The notes under the pieces: model-generated
What the model saw: the letters and a program-made list of their open reading frames with translations, nothing else
The model's database searches: none
Told to the model about the DNA's origin: nothing
Shown here: in pieces, positions 1-13,400 of the stretch
Position numbering within the stretch: position 1 is the stretch's first letter
Layout: each line of letters begins with the position of its first letter
NCBI RefSeq assembly: GCF_910596095.1
Contig: NC_056538.1
Coordinates: forward strand, 20,880,501-20,944,500
Direction of reading: 5' to 3'
Length of the DNA: 64,000 nt
Source: Thunnus maccoyii
Taxonomy: Eukaryota > Chordata > Actinopteri > Scombriformes > Scombridae
Program-made: the position numbers and the translations under genes

Positions 1-1344
1 TTAACCCCAGTGTTGTTTGCCCGCTTTCACATTCCACTAAGTACAAAAGAGAGGGCTTCTATTTATTATACAGTGACAACATCGTAATTTTCCAGCACAC
101 ACACACACAAACACACACAGCCCCACTAATAACCTTTGCTTGGCATAGCCCTGACACATACAAAGCTCAGGTGTGAGATAATGAAATTAGCGCCCCATGC
201 TCATGCTCTCATTGGCCCTGTGGACAGACTAATCCCTGCAATGTCATCCTGAGGAGAAACATGCTACACCTCCACAACAGACATGATAGTTAAATAGACT
301 TTTTCCTCTTTAATTATTCTCATAATCTATTTGTTTTTATTTTTCCTGTTTAATTTAAGGTACAGGCATATGATGTCCTTCTTACTGCGTGTAGCGTTGA
401 GCACATAATGTTTACACTCAATGCATACTGTACTGGAATTTTAAATGGGCGAATGTTGTCCCCTCAGAGATGAATAATGTTATTGTAATTTAAAACTAGG
501 ATTGGAAATCAAAACAACAAAGGGAAATATTTTGAAATGCTCTTCTTCCAGACTCCTTCTCTAGTAGAGTTTATCCACTGCTTTCTCTGTATGTCATTGC
601 TTTGAGGGTTTATCTCTCTTTTTCTATTCTCTTTTAATGACGTGCTTGAGTGATGCTAATGAATGGTTCTTACTCTCTTCTTCAGTGTCTCCCACTCCGT
701 TCTTCTTTTTTCTTCTTCTCTCCATCTGCCTGCTTGATCTGTCAGAGAGACCGCAGAAAGAGATTTTTCTACTTCGGTTATGAGACTCCCTCAGGGTGAT
801 TCTAAAGGAAAACTCACATGACTTTTCTCTTTTTCTCTGCCAGACTCGCAATGTGATGGATGGAAGTGTTTAAAAGGCCTGACTATTTCTGTTGGACTGC
901 GCATCAGAGTGGCTCGCAGTTAGGAGTCAGGAGGGAGAGTTAGGGCGACGGGGTAGATGTGTAGGTGGCCCTGTTGAGATAGGAAGGTATGTGTGGGTTT
1001 GTGTACTTACTGTATGTGCATACAAGCATTTGTGCTTGCATGTGTGGTGCAAGTTAAGTCTTCTGTGAAGGAGATGCCAATGTGACGCTCTGCACGGCCA
1101 TGACTGATTGCACTCTGAGCCAGCTTTCCTGTTTTGGGACTTGGAGTCACAAGAATGATTGTTTGCACTGCAAAAAATACATTTTTAGCTATGAATGCTG
1201 ACTTTATTGTGTGATAAATCAATATGTTGTTCCAGAGAAAACTGACAATTTTGATAATCATTTAAGAGTCATTAATCATGATAAAATACCAAAATTTAAC
1301 TAGCTCCAAACATTTTTTTATATAAATTTAGATTTGCTGTATCT

Positions 1345-1769
1345 AGGGTTGCAACTAACAATTATTTTCATTGTGAGTTAATATTCAAATAAAGTTTTGT
1401 TCAATAAAACATTAAAAACTGTGAAAAATGCCCATCACAATTTACCAGAGCCTGATGTTATGTCATCAAATGTCTTATTTTGTCCGACCAACAGTCCAAA
1501 ACTCAAAGATATTCAGTTCACTATCGTATGTGATGAGGAAAAGCTGCAAATTCTCAGTTTTTGGTTACTGAAGCTATTAAATATTTGGCATTTTTGCTAT
1601 AAAAATATTACATGTCTGGATTTTGGAATGTTTATCACAGACTTAAGCTTGGACTCTAGATATTATTCACTCTTTTCTTAGATTTTATAAACTAAATAAC
1701 CGATTGATTATTCTAAAAAAATAATCAACAGACTAATAAATAATGAAAATAGCTGTTAGTTACAGCCCT
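1345..1769. mobile_element. 425-bp inverted-repeat element
   Basis: The left end AGGGTTGCAACTAACAATTA (1345-1364) and the complement of the right end TAGCTGTTAGTTACAGCCCT (1750-1769) match closely. Internal phrases (GTCATCAAATGTCTTATTTT, CAACAGTCCAAAACTCAAAG) recur at 47812-48362. It is a familiar non-autonomous fish repeat. The open frame inside it (1397-1681) is not a gene. Confidence 0.85.
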
Positions 1770-4027
1770 ATTAATTATAATCAACAACTTAAAGCTGAAC
1801 TAATGAATATTTTTATGATAAAAATGGATCAAATAACTGTGTAATGTGAAAGGGGTCGCTCGACGTGACAAACCCTCAGAGAATCCTAACCTGACTTTTC
1901 AGCTCTCCGGAGCGTTTTAGCTTCTTTCAGCTCATTGTTTTTGTTTTTTACAGCTTAAATCTTTACTGCTCTGGTTCAGTCTCACAGCCCTAATAGTGTT
2001 TTTCTAGGCTGCAGCAGGCACCTGTTTTCAGCGAAAAAGCCCTGCACCAAAACTTAATCCTGCCTTTTCTCTCTCAAACATGCCTTTTATACTATTTGTT
2101 CATTCAAATCTCTCTCTATTTTTCCTCCATGACCATATATACTCATCATCTTCATCACTCCCCCCCCCTCCCCCCCGCTTTCTGTTTCCGCACGTTGAAG
2201 CACATTTTCTTTGTCAACTGCTGCTATGCAGTATAGAATTTCAGCTCCTGACCCCTGCTGCTCTGAACCCTCTATGTCTCTCTCAGCAAGAATAACTCTC
2301 CCTTTAAGGACCAGCTCGTCCTTCAGCTTCTTCTCACATTCCTCTGTTATGTTCTTATGTCAACTGCTAATCTCATCCTCCGTTTTGATCACTGCTGTAT
2401 CACTGTCCTTGATCCTTGCCATCTTGTCTTCATCCCTCTATCCCTCAGTCTTTATCCCCGTCCATCCCTTCCTCATCCGCCCTTTCCCTCCTTTCATCCT
2501 ATAAACCAGTGCAGATGCTACAGCCAGGTGTCTGAAGTGTTGATCTGGTTCTCTAGCAGGTTAGATGGTCAGATAATTAGGATTTACCCACTTCCCACTC
2601 TGTCAAGGCTGTCTGCTGTTCCCAGGCTTATCTTGGACTATAATTGTGTACAGTTAGACACACATGCAGTCACATTATCTCCAAAACTGGTTGGTATATT
2701 GCTAGGCCAGGGGAAAAACGGGTTTGTGACCTTGGGGCTTTGTTAAGGACTGACAGGCAGACAATTAAAGTGCTCAGTATTTGGCACCAAGGAAGACTAA
2801 AGACTTCTATTTATCACCTTTGAACCCAGTTTATGACTTCTGCACTCTGCATGGTAACAGCAGGATGTCTACGGTGATTGTCAAGAGACAGGAGAGTGTA
2901 GAAAAGATCCATGGTGATATGTGGACTGAACATCACTATGGAAGCAGAGAGAAGGGACTTTGGGAAACAGATAAATAACATAGAAGGACGGTCTCGCGAA
3001 AGAAAAACATTGGAAGTGTTTGGGTGTCAGCGGAGAAGATATGGGAAGAGTGACAGAGCCTGCAGCGGAAAGCTGCAACAACACTGACTAGAGATATAAC
3101 CGGAGAGGAGTAGATGAGTTGTTTTCATGTGTGCAGAGAAGAAGAAGAGGAGGCAGGGTTATCTGAGTCCTTGAAAGCAATTTCCCAGAGCAGAATGAGA
3201 TATAGACGGAGAGAGAAAGAGAGGGAGGTATAGATAGGAGAGGGAGCTAAACGGGGACAGCGTATGAGCACTTGAGACATGGGGTTCATCTATATCTCTC
3301 TGTCATATGACCTCAAATCATTATATTTAGCGCCAGGAAATATCAAACTATTTTTTCTCTTGCAGCCTTCACTGGCTCATTTTGTTTTCTCATTTCACCG
3401 CTTTGTACACGTGAAAACATGTATGAAATTTGAGATGAATCTGGGATGCTTCAGATGAGTGGCTTGTCAGCAGTATATTATCCAACATTTTTACTTGGAA
3501 CTTTCTGAACTTCGTGACCTTGGACTGGCTTGCCCTCGCTGTTTGGCACCGAGTCAGGGGAGGGGGATGGAGGAAGGGAGGCATTATTTGCTCTGAAGCA
3601 GCAGTAGGAATGTGTGAAAAAAAAGGTTTAGTTGGTGTTATCCTCAAAGTAAAATGGATAGAGGTGAGGATACAGTTTCTCTGGCTCAGCTCTATCCCAC
3701 AGCGGGGTGTGAGTGTGTTTGATTGGCAATGCACTTTTCCTTTCTTTATCTCTGTTTATCCGTGATTTATCTGGTTCAAGGCAGAAAGGACAAGCAGGCT
3801 ACCACCACTGTTGCCCACTATATACCACTTGACAAATACACTGCATGTATGTGTGTGTATAGATATAGAAAACATCACAGTTTGGGCACTACGTTCGACT
3901 ATTCTGCACCAACAATACGCTAATATGTTTTTAAGGCCTACCTTCTCAATTGCTCTGATTTTTAAACTTATTTTTAAATTCAGTTTATCAGTCGAGTTCC
4001 CTCTTGCTTGGGAGTGCAACTTATCAA

Positions 4028-4275
4028 CCTATTGATATTATCAATTAATCTGAAAATTATTTTCTCAGTTAATCAGTTAGTTTATAAAATGTCAAAAAAT
4101 AGAGACAAATGCCTGGTAAATGTTCTTGTATCCCAAGGTGACATCAGCCTAAAGACCTTCTGTTTATAATGATATGAAACTGAGAAATTCAGGAAATCCT
4201 CACAAATGAGGAGCTGAAACCAGTAAGTGGTTGGTATTTTTGGTTAAAAATTACCGATTGTTTCAGTTCTACTTC
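4028..4275. repeat. Degraded relative of the 1345-1769 element
   Basis: Shares AATTATTTTCTCAGTTAATC, TATAAAATGTCA, GGAGCTGAAACCAGT and a TTTCAGTTCTACTTC ending with the family, but the middle is strongly diverged. It lies just upstream of a PPM1L exon. Confidence 0.6.
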
Positions 4276-4458
4276 TGTCAGGTTTTCATTACTTCTCTGC
4301 TTGAACACAAAGTATGTAAAATGTAAAAGAGAGACATGCTCATAAACATGTCGATCAGAATATATTTACGCCTCTGATAGTGTTTTTGACCAAAATCATT
4401 TTTGTCTGCAACCCATCTAATTTTTTTTCCTCCATCTCCCTCTGCTCTCCATTATCAG

Positions 4459-7400
4459 GCTGCTGCTGACTTTGCAAAGGCGCACCTGCCCGAGGCTCTC
4501 CGCCAGCAGCTACTGACCTACGAACGGGAGAGAGAGCGAGACAGAGAAAAGGACAAGGAGAAGGATGAGAAAAAGGAGAGGGGTGGCCAGTCCTATCCCT
4601 CCATCCTGGAGCAGCAGATTCTGACTTTGGACAGAGAAATGCTGGACAAGCTCTCTGCCACTTATAATGAAGCAGGTGTGTATGTGTGTGAGTGTGTGTG
4701 TGTGTGTGTGCGCTATACACCATAATAGCCTGGAAAAATACCCCCAAAACTCTAAAAACATGTACACATAACTTTATACATAATATATTCACATGTATCC
4801 TTGCACATGTTTGCATGCGCTTGAATTTGTCACAGTTAGGGAGGACTTTTTTTGCAGTGGGTTAGACGATATATATTCCTCACTTGCTCATTAAATGGTC
4901 TAAATGTGGGACTACAATATATCAGAGTGAATGTGTGACCACAAAACAAGAAGACAGAGGCCACATACTGATGGCTGTTTGCCCACGAGTGTTGCTCATT
5001 ACTGGACACACAAAAAAAGAAAGTACCAGTTATTCCTCCAGTGATGTTTTTAAATGTCCCCTATAATGCTGCACGCAAACTATTATTTTCCACTCCTCTG
5101 TTTCACTTGACTGTTGTTGAATAGTGACTGTCAGCAGCCCCGGTCCTTGCTTATTCAGCTGTTTAAATACAAGCTGATCTTCACAAGGCTTGTAGTAATT
5201 ATCTCTGGAGGGAGGCTGGGGAGGGAGGGGTGACGCAAGAGAGAGGGAGTGATGGATGCAGAGAGGTAGGAGAAGGGTCAGAGGAAGGGATGTATGTGTG
5301 GAAGGAGGACATTTTGCTAGTAAGAGCTATACAGCAGAAGGGGACGAGAGACCTGTACGGCAGGCAAATGGAGGGAGAACAGTAAAAGAGAAAGAGCTGA
5401 AAGGTAAGGAAAGACAGGAGAGGGACAAACAGAGAGCGAGACAGAGGACATGGATACAAAGGGTGATGAAAAAGATCAATTCGCACAAAAACATCAAAGC
5501 GTGAGGAGAGAGGGCAAAGAGACAAACCATGAGGGAGAAGAGAAAGGGAACAAAAAGTCCCACCGCAGAATCATAGATGTAGAAAAAGAAAATTAGAGGA
5601 GGCCAAGACCTTATGTTAACAGTGGAGATTAGGATTTTCTTTTCTTCCTTCAGCAGAAACATTATTGGCTTATTGAGAATGCAGGGGAGAGGGTTGAAAT
5701 ATTGATTATAAGATGATTACATTGAGACAGACTGCAAATGCAACAATACAGTTTTCTCTCCCGGTGCCCCTGATTAGACTAAGGCCATGTTCAGACAGAC
5801 AACAGCTCTACGTGAAAAGGCAATGTGTTTGCCAGTTAAATACACATAAGCACACATTCCTGTCACAGTAGATTACTTTGCAGCATTTCCTACTGTTTAC
5901 CCTGCGATCGACACAAACAAAAGATAAAATGCCATCATTATGATTTCCCAGACTTATAAAATCCTTTCTCATAATATTATAAAACTGCAGTGAAGTGTTT
6001 TGGCATCTGATAAGTCTTGAAATTCATGGATCTGTTTCTCAAACTTTAACACAAGCCTGTTTTTGGTCTGAATGCTCACCAAGGGCCTCACTATACTTCA
6101 AACAATCTACTTGAAGGATCGCAGTGATTTGCCAGGCATGCAGAGGTGAGACAGTAGGCAGATTTTGAACTCTCGCAAGCTTCCTTTTTTTCTGCGCTAT
6201 CCATGTCACTTTTAGTGTGTACAACCAAGCACAAAACCATGAACGCCTTCAAGGAGAGACCCAAAGTGTGGGCCTTTTTATCCCCATTTGTACGATTCGT
6301 TGCGTCGGGACTTCAAAGACACTCAAAAGACAGAGTTCTTGGAGGGAGATCAGGGAGGCCGTGGGATGCAGCTAGAAGGCTGTGATGGCAGACTTTTGAC
6401 CCCACCTTTGAATGTGACCTTGAGATAAATACTTCATTTATGAGATATTACGCTTTTTTTCAGATGTTTTTCAGATGTTATCCAACATCATGTTGATAGA
6501 CCAAGTTTGTTTCAAGCATACTGAAACCTTAACTGTCTCTTCTGAGTGGGAAGCACGTTTAAGACAAAATAAATTGAGAAGGGTTTTGGTTCACAGAGTG
6601 AAACTGATGTCGGAGATGTTGAGTGGTATCCTTCCTCCTAAGACAGGGGAAAGAGAATGTGGATGTTTACAATTAGATTATAGGTCTTGAACAGAGTATG
6701 GCTTAAATAAAAACCTGCACACAGCTGATACTCACATGTGACTCACATGCAAGTTGGTTGCGAAGTCATCGGTATGAAAGAGCCATTGAGAAGGACTGCC
6801 GCAGTTAAATTAAGCAACGAGAGAATGGGTCATATGATACTGATTGTTAAAAAGGAGAATTAAAATCTCCAGACTAACAGCGCCCTGTCTGGAGGCTGAC
6901 AGCTCAGAAAAGGTTGACATACATACATATATACACTCACCGGCCACTTCATTGGATACACCTGTGCAATGTAATACAATCCAACAGCTCTGCCATAAAT
7001 TCTACATTTACGAAGCTTATACATTTTCAGTTTTTGTTGACATTGTCAGAAAGGTGATAATTCTACTCTGTTTATTATTGAGGTCGTAGTGGGTGGTGGT
7101 GGTTTACTGGAGTGCATTATGAAGGGGGGCACCACCCACTACGACCTCAATAATAAACGTAAAGTACAATTATCTCCTTTCTGACAATGTCAACAAAAAC
7201 TGAAAACGTATAAGCTTCGTAAAAGTGGAATTTATGGCAGAGCTGTTGTGTTGGATTGCATTAGATTGCACAGGTGTTCCTAATAAAATGGCCCGTGTAT
7301 GTAGTGTGTGTACTACAGCTACCTCACCTTTTGTTACACTCACCTGCTCTCGACCTCTTCATCCTTTTTAATCCTTATCATCCTCCCCTTCGACGCTTCT

Positions 7401-10400
7401 CCTGCTGCAGATAAGCATCAGGTTACTGGTCTATGTTGTCTCTCAAAACAGCCACCAACTAAATCTTCTCTCCTGATCCCTCTGTCTCTGTTTTTAAGCT
7501 TTGTGACCTGTTGTATCCGGGCTCCAAATATTCTTCCAGCTGCCCGTCTGTCTATATCTTTTTTTTTTTTTTTATCCCTCTATATATTTCTATCATCTTT
7601 ATTCGGTCAGCACAGCAAGGACTGGCACTGAGTTTATAGATTACTTTACAGTCAAGCTCCATTACGATGAAAAAGCTCCTGTGTTGTCTAGTCCGAGGCA
7701 ATAGACAGCCTGGGATTGAATTTGCTGCAGTATTTGTCCTAGCTTTCTTGTCAGCGTCTCAGGGGGGGGATCTGCTGATCAGGTAATTGTTGTGCATTCT
7801 TGTCCGTGTATCTGATTCAACAATCACATCATTTAGGGTGCACAGCTCCCTGCATTCTGTTGTAATCGGGGGCCTAAATTAAGCTGGCAGGGAAGGAAGA
7901 GAGAGGGGAAAATAGAGAGATACACTCTCAATTCAGCTCCCAGTCCCCAGGACAACAGCGTATCAGATTTATCCCCCTGTTCGTTCATCCCTCTGTTGTT
8001 TATCAGTGAACAAAAGCGCTTGAAAGGAAGATAAGGGAGATGGGACTTTGATGGAATGCCCAGGAGCTTAGAGTCTATTATGGAAGCAGTCTCCTTAATG
8101 CGGTATGGTATTCTGCTTGCACTGACCTTTTATGTAGCTGCGTGACATGTCTCACAGCGCACATGTTTGCACCCACGCAAGCACACATAAGTGTTCAGCA
8201 GTGCATCATAGTCCAATAATCAGTAGTTGTACTTGTAGGTGCGAGCAGCAATTCAGCAACCAAGCTGGCAGTTTAATTATGTCATCTTGCATCAAGGTTT
8301 CTGTCTTACAAAGTGAATGTCAGGAACGGTTGAGATTAGTTCATGGAAATGTGTGCAGAAACATTTTAGAAAAATAATGTTTGCACACTTGAAATATTAC
8401 TTCTGATACCTCCTAAAAATACAAAATACTGTTTTACAAGTGAGAAATCAAACCTACTGTGTATTGTATTCATGAGGTGGTTTATATTTTATAAAGAGGT
8501 GACAAAGAGTCTGTTTAACACGCACACACAGAAAAATGAGCACACATGTCATCATTTCAATGTCAAACAGCCATAACTGGGAAAAGGCTGAATTTGCCAG
8601 AAAGCCAAACATTTTGGTTTCAAATATCTGCAGAAAGGGAAGAAAAATATCTACTTCAGTAATATAATAGAAGATATTCATATTTCTGGTGCTAGAGTAC
8701 TGATATTGTATTGCAACAGATTGTATCACTATACACTGCATATTGTTATATTAATTACATGTCTCATGCCTATTCAGAAATGTTAATCAAGCTTTCTTCA
8801 ACAGCCAGAAGCAATATAAATGTTGTTCTTTAGCTTTCATCATATGAATCTCTTCCAAGTGAAGCTCCATTTTGTTTAGTACCAATCATCTAGTTTTTGC
8901 TTTTCTAAGCTTTGTATGTTGCTGTTATAGTTGGTTTTAGCTGAATGTTGATCTCATTGTTAGTTGTTAATTGGTATGAGTCATTTAATTTTCTCACTCC
9001 GATGATGTTCAATGTTTGTTTTGATCATTGGGCCTCATGCGTGAATTGCGCATACACACAGATTTGATCTTAAATTGTTCATGCAAACAAATTTAAGAAC
9101 TTTTGTTGCATTCATCAATATTTGTGCAGACCTGCCAACCTGCATGCATTTTGCTTAGCAGGTACGCATTTTGACATTAAAGTATGCTGGTACGATTTGT
9201 CAACGATTTTCAACAGTCATGTTCATATTTTCATGTCATTAGGTCATCCTACCATTAAATAATAGCCTACCTATAATGAGAACTGTTGTATTAACCAGCT
9301 CTAAAATATTTATTTCATCGTAGCCACAAAATAGTCTGTTTAGGCTGGTTTGGGTTTTACAGCTACATTGTCATCATCTTTTCAAATTAGCTGAAATTCA
9401 TATTTTCAAAAATCAAATTGGCTTAAGTTTGATTATTGTGGAGGTTATAAACAATATAAATATATAAATGCAGCAGTATTGGTTAGTGTGTAGCCTGAGT
9501 GAAACTGTGTTCCTTGGTAAGCTGTGTTTAGCCAGGTGAAAGAGAAATGGACAAACAGACATCAATGACAAACTAACAGTTTTGGCATCTGCACATATTT
9601 TTGTAAACAATCTGTTATCAGTATCAAGAGTTTTCATGTTGTACACATGTTACGTGTATTTTTGCAAATTATGTACAATAATTCATTCTGTGAACAGCAG
9701 TGATTTGCATCTGACGCATCTAGGTCACATAAGTGGTACTCAGAAAATTTGTCCAGGGTTGGCAGGTCTGCTCGTGTTGCATACTTGCTGCTTGTTAAGG
9801 CAGATGTGGTCCAAGACCACATGTAAGCCAATACGCACAAAAGCCAAATTGCGTCTTGTACTGTGAAATATTAATAACGATGATGATGAGAAAGCAATTT
9901 ACTTTATGAAAACACAGAAGAAAAATGTTCTACTATTGTTGCTGTTGTTCTATTATTTATTCATTTCATAATTTTAAATGTTTACACTTATTAAAGATGA
10001 TTGGGTCTAATCTAAATGACAACAAAATTAGACCAATATGCCCGCACGCACACACACACACACCTGACCAATCATTAATTATGACAGCACTATTCATCAA
10101 TTAGGATTTTTCATAGTATATAAAGTAGTATGAAATTAAGCAGTGCCCAACCAAATCCGCAATTGCTCATTTGCCACTGCTCGATGTGTTGGCCTACCAG
10201 GCCTTGAGAAGAGAGCATGTATTTAAAGAGCAGATTTGTTTACTGAGAGTGACGAATGGCTCATAAGCCGTTTTCACTTACCAAGGCAGATTCTTCCGAA
10301 CCTGTGTGACGTTCTGAAGCCTCAACTTAGATCAGAGATGAAACTATTAAATCCCAGGGCCCGCCCAACACATTTGCAAACTAAGTGCCTGCTTAGAACC

Positions 10401-13400
10401 CCTGTGGCCACCAGCGGGCCCCCAAGAGAGCTTGAAATGTTCTATTGGCTGGACTTCAACAGCGCGGCTAACCCTATAACCGCATCTGTCCGCCACTCAC
10501 CGACCGACCGACTGACTGAGTGATGAAGTTACAGTATTGGTCAGCCGAAGGCGGCGGAAATTAAGTATCCCAGAATGCATTTTGCACCAACCTACAGCAA
10601 TGGCAGAGATTAAGCTATTGTAATTTTCTCTTCAGGACTGTTAACATGTCACTTTCTTATGTTTTAATATTTTTTAAGATGAAAAAAGTAACCATTTAGA
10701 TTCCCAATATCCAGTCAGTTTATCCAAATAACACCTATATAAGAAGAGAGGATCTGTGTGCCATCGCCAGTGTTACTTAAGCTGAAATTATCATGGATGT
10801 ATAAAGAGACTGGATACAGCGTCAGAAGCAGGGCCCCGTTTATTCCTATGAAAGTTGCTCAGTGGCTCATGAGGCCGAAAAAACCGCTTCCTGAAAACAT
10901 ACTGTGCACGCTCTATGGACCTAAACCTATACTCAAGGCAGAAAAACTGTAATGGAATTTCAGTGATTTATGATGATTGATGGTGCATTGGAGCCAGATG
11001 CATCCAAAAAATAAAATAAAGACTGTTAATACATATGATTTTTGTCTAATTTATTTATATACAAATTATTTAAAATAGACATGTAGCTTAAAACAAAAAC
11101 GGGCACATGGTAGGCTGTAGACTAGGTAAAATTCAAGTGTTTTTCAAATACATTTAATGTGGAATCAAACGAAGCATTCAACTTAATTAAATTCCCTGTG
11201 AAGATTAAAAGTTTGGATTGTTGCTTATTGTTGCCTTCAGATCTTGCTAGCTGATCCTGGGGTATGCTGTCTGGTGCTGACGGGATGTTTCCTGGCTGTG
11301 GTAGGTCACTGTCCAGTGGAATATCAGGCTGCAACCCCGACAGAGAAACCTCTCCAATAATGGCTCCAATGCGCTCATCCATGTCTGTTGTTTTGACAGT
11401 TTCCTGGCCCCCTCCTGTGGCTGTAATAATACGCCTGGCAGCAGGCAGTTGTTTTTTGGCGTCCGTTTTCAGATCAAACAATTTTTTTTATTTCACTAAG
11501 AGTTCTTTCTTCTGCAGATACAGCATTAATTGCACTTGTGATCTCTTGCCATGCTTTGTGCTTTTCTGGACTGATGACACCACTGCTCACATTTGAAATA
11601 AGATTTTATTTTCTTAATGAAACTTCATTATCCTAAAGTTTCTATCTCTGCAGAAGAGTTTTCCTTTTTTTCCCCTGTCTTTTCTTCTTTTGTCTGAGTT
11701 TAATGTTACCTGTGAAATTGTCGTGGCTTGTTGGTTTGTGGTTTGCACATGGCAGTTAAGTCTGCTGCGCTTATATAGGTATATTTGGACGTTTCCTTAT
11801 GCTAATCGCAAATTGCTTGGCACACGCATCCAATTTAAGATCAGACACAATTCATCAACATACTCAGGTGTGTAAGAGCAGACTTGGCTGTCAGAGTTGG
11901 CTGTCAGCGCACGTTTCATGTTTTCTCATTTTCCTCTTATTGCTTTGTGCAAGAACAAATGTAAGAGGAAAAATAAGAAAACATTCATGCATAAGGCCCG
12001 TTGTTCTTTTCTGTGAAGGGTCTTATTACCTTAAAAAGTGACATACACTCCACTCTCATTCAACTAAATGTTTGCTCACACCGAGTATATTTGCAGCAGT
12101 GTGTTCAAACTCCACAGCGTTTCCTCCTTTAGTTCACTTTGTCGAGCCGAGAACGATGCAATTTGAACTATTGCAGCACCAAATATTGAAGGCAACACCG
12201 GCATTACCAGCCCAGTTATGGACACTAACTGGTATCAACTTTCTTATTATTTCCAACTTTAATTGTTAATCCCCTTCCCCCTTCCTAGCAAAACATAGAT
12301 GAGCCCTGTTCTTTCTTCTCTTTCACAGTGTGTGAAATGTCATCTCATCTCATTTTAATGGTGACAGGTCAGAACAGTTGACTTTTAGAGACACACCCTA
12401 AAGCTACTTAACTGCAACATCATCCAAAAGGGACCATAACAGTAGAGCTATAGGGATTGTTGAAATTTTATGTTTCATTATGATAGGACAAAACACAATT
12501 TTCTATGTCTGTGTTACCAAAATGGAAACAAAATGACCATTTTTTGTTTGTTTTTTAACCCAAACTGGATCTGTTTGCCATTGGATGTCATTAATTGAAA
12601 CTTAGTTTGTGTCACTCGCTCGCAACACTTTGTGTTAAAGAAGAGGTTCCAATGAAGTGTTTTAGTCCTCTGGTGTGCCAAGCTGCTGAATAAATAAAGG
12701 GTGTGTGTAGGTGTACAATATAGGGATGAAAATTGATGAAGCTCCTAGCAAGCAATGAAAAAAATTCAAATCAATATAGGATACACTATAATAAGTTAGG
12801 ATCCTACTTTATGGTATAAGGACTGAGATCATACAGCATAGTCCATTGGCATAACAGGGCAAGACTCAGAAAATGTGTATCAGCAGAATACAGAAATACA
12901 AAATGCTGACTGAAAAAGTTAAAGACCGATGAAAGAGGACACACAAATATTTTTTTATCCCATTTTAAATGTTTATTGATGTGCAGTAATATTCAAAATA
13001 GTACTGGGAAATGTGTAGCCTAAGGAAATGAACATAATGTTGATGAAACATTTGACAAAGACCAAACATCTTTGACATCTGAGTTGTGACAGTTGTTGTT
13101 ATACAACAGCACAGCTCAACGTTACAGTGGTTTTTGGAAGCTGACTTCTAAGTAGCAAATGTCAGAATGAATTAGGGACAGTAAAGTAAAGTATTTCATG
13201 CTCACAGTTACTAACTAATTGCAGTAAGATGGTTAGAAAACATAAAGAAAGGAATAAAAAAAACGTAAAGATAGTGAGTTTTTCATTGTGATGAATTATC
13301 TATCAAATGCAAGTGTCAAGTCTTTGTCTTGTCTTTGATGTTGGATTTGAAAGTGCTCTGTTTGACCTCAGCATGAATTTATTCAGGATTTTTGTGTTTG

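Larger units (their letters stand above)
1..4458 (+). other. PPM1L intron 1 (3' portion)
   Basis: There is no convincing coding sequence upstream of the exon acceptor at 4458. The stretch holds a short (CA)n near 97-118, a 425-bp inverted-repeat element at 1345-1769, a strongly pyrimidine-rich block at about 2040-2510, a purine-rich block at 3116-3255, and a degraded relative of the 1345 element at about 4028-4275. Short open frames inside the pyrimidine block are by-products of its composition. The rest looks like ordinary intron. Confidence 0.7.
9030..11999. mobile_element. Decayed PIF/Harbinger DNA transposon
   Basis: Terminal inverted repeats are GGGCCTCATGCGTGAAT at 9030-9046 and the complement of GGGCCTTATGCATGAAT at 11983-11999. 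Inside are a fragment resembling the N-terminal part of a HARBI1-like transposase on the + strand (10200-10350) and a Myb/SANT-like accessory protein on the - strand (11240-11690). This opposite-strand two-gene layout is typical of Harbinger elements. The flanking bases ATT and GTT are a possible degraded 3-bp target duplication. The DDE catalytic part of the transposase is not recognisable, so the element is dead. Confidence 0.75.

Noticed and set aside
2080-2746. Overlapping plus-strand frames rich in Ser, Leu and Pro
   Set aside because: They arise from a pyrimidine-rich intronic block; there is no domain or splice context.
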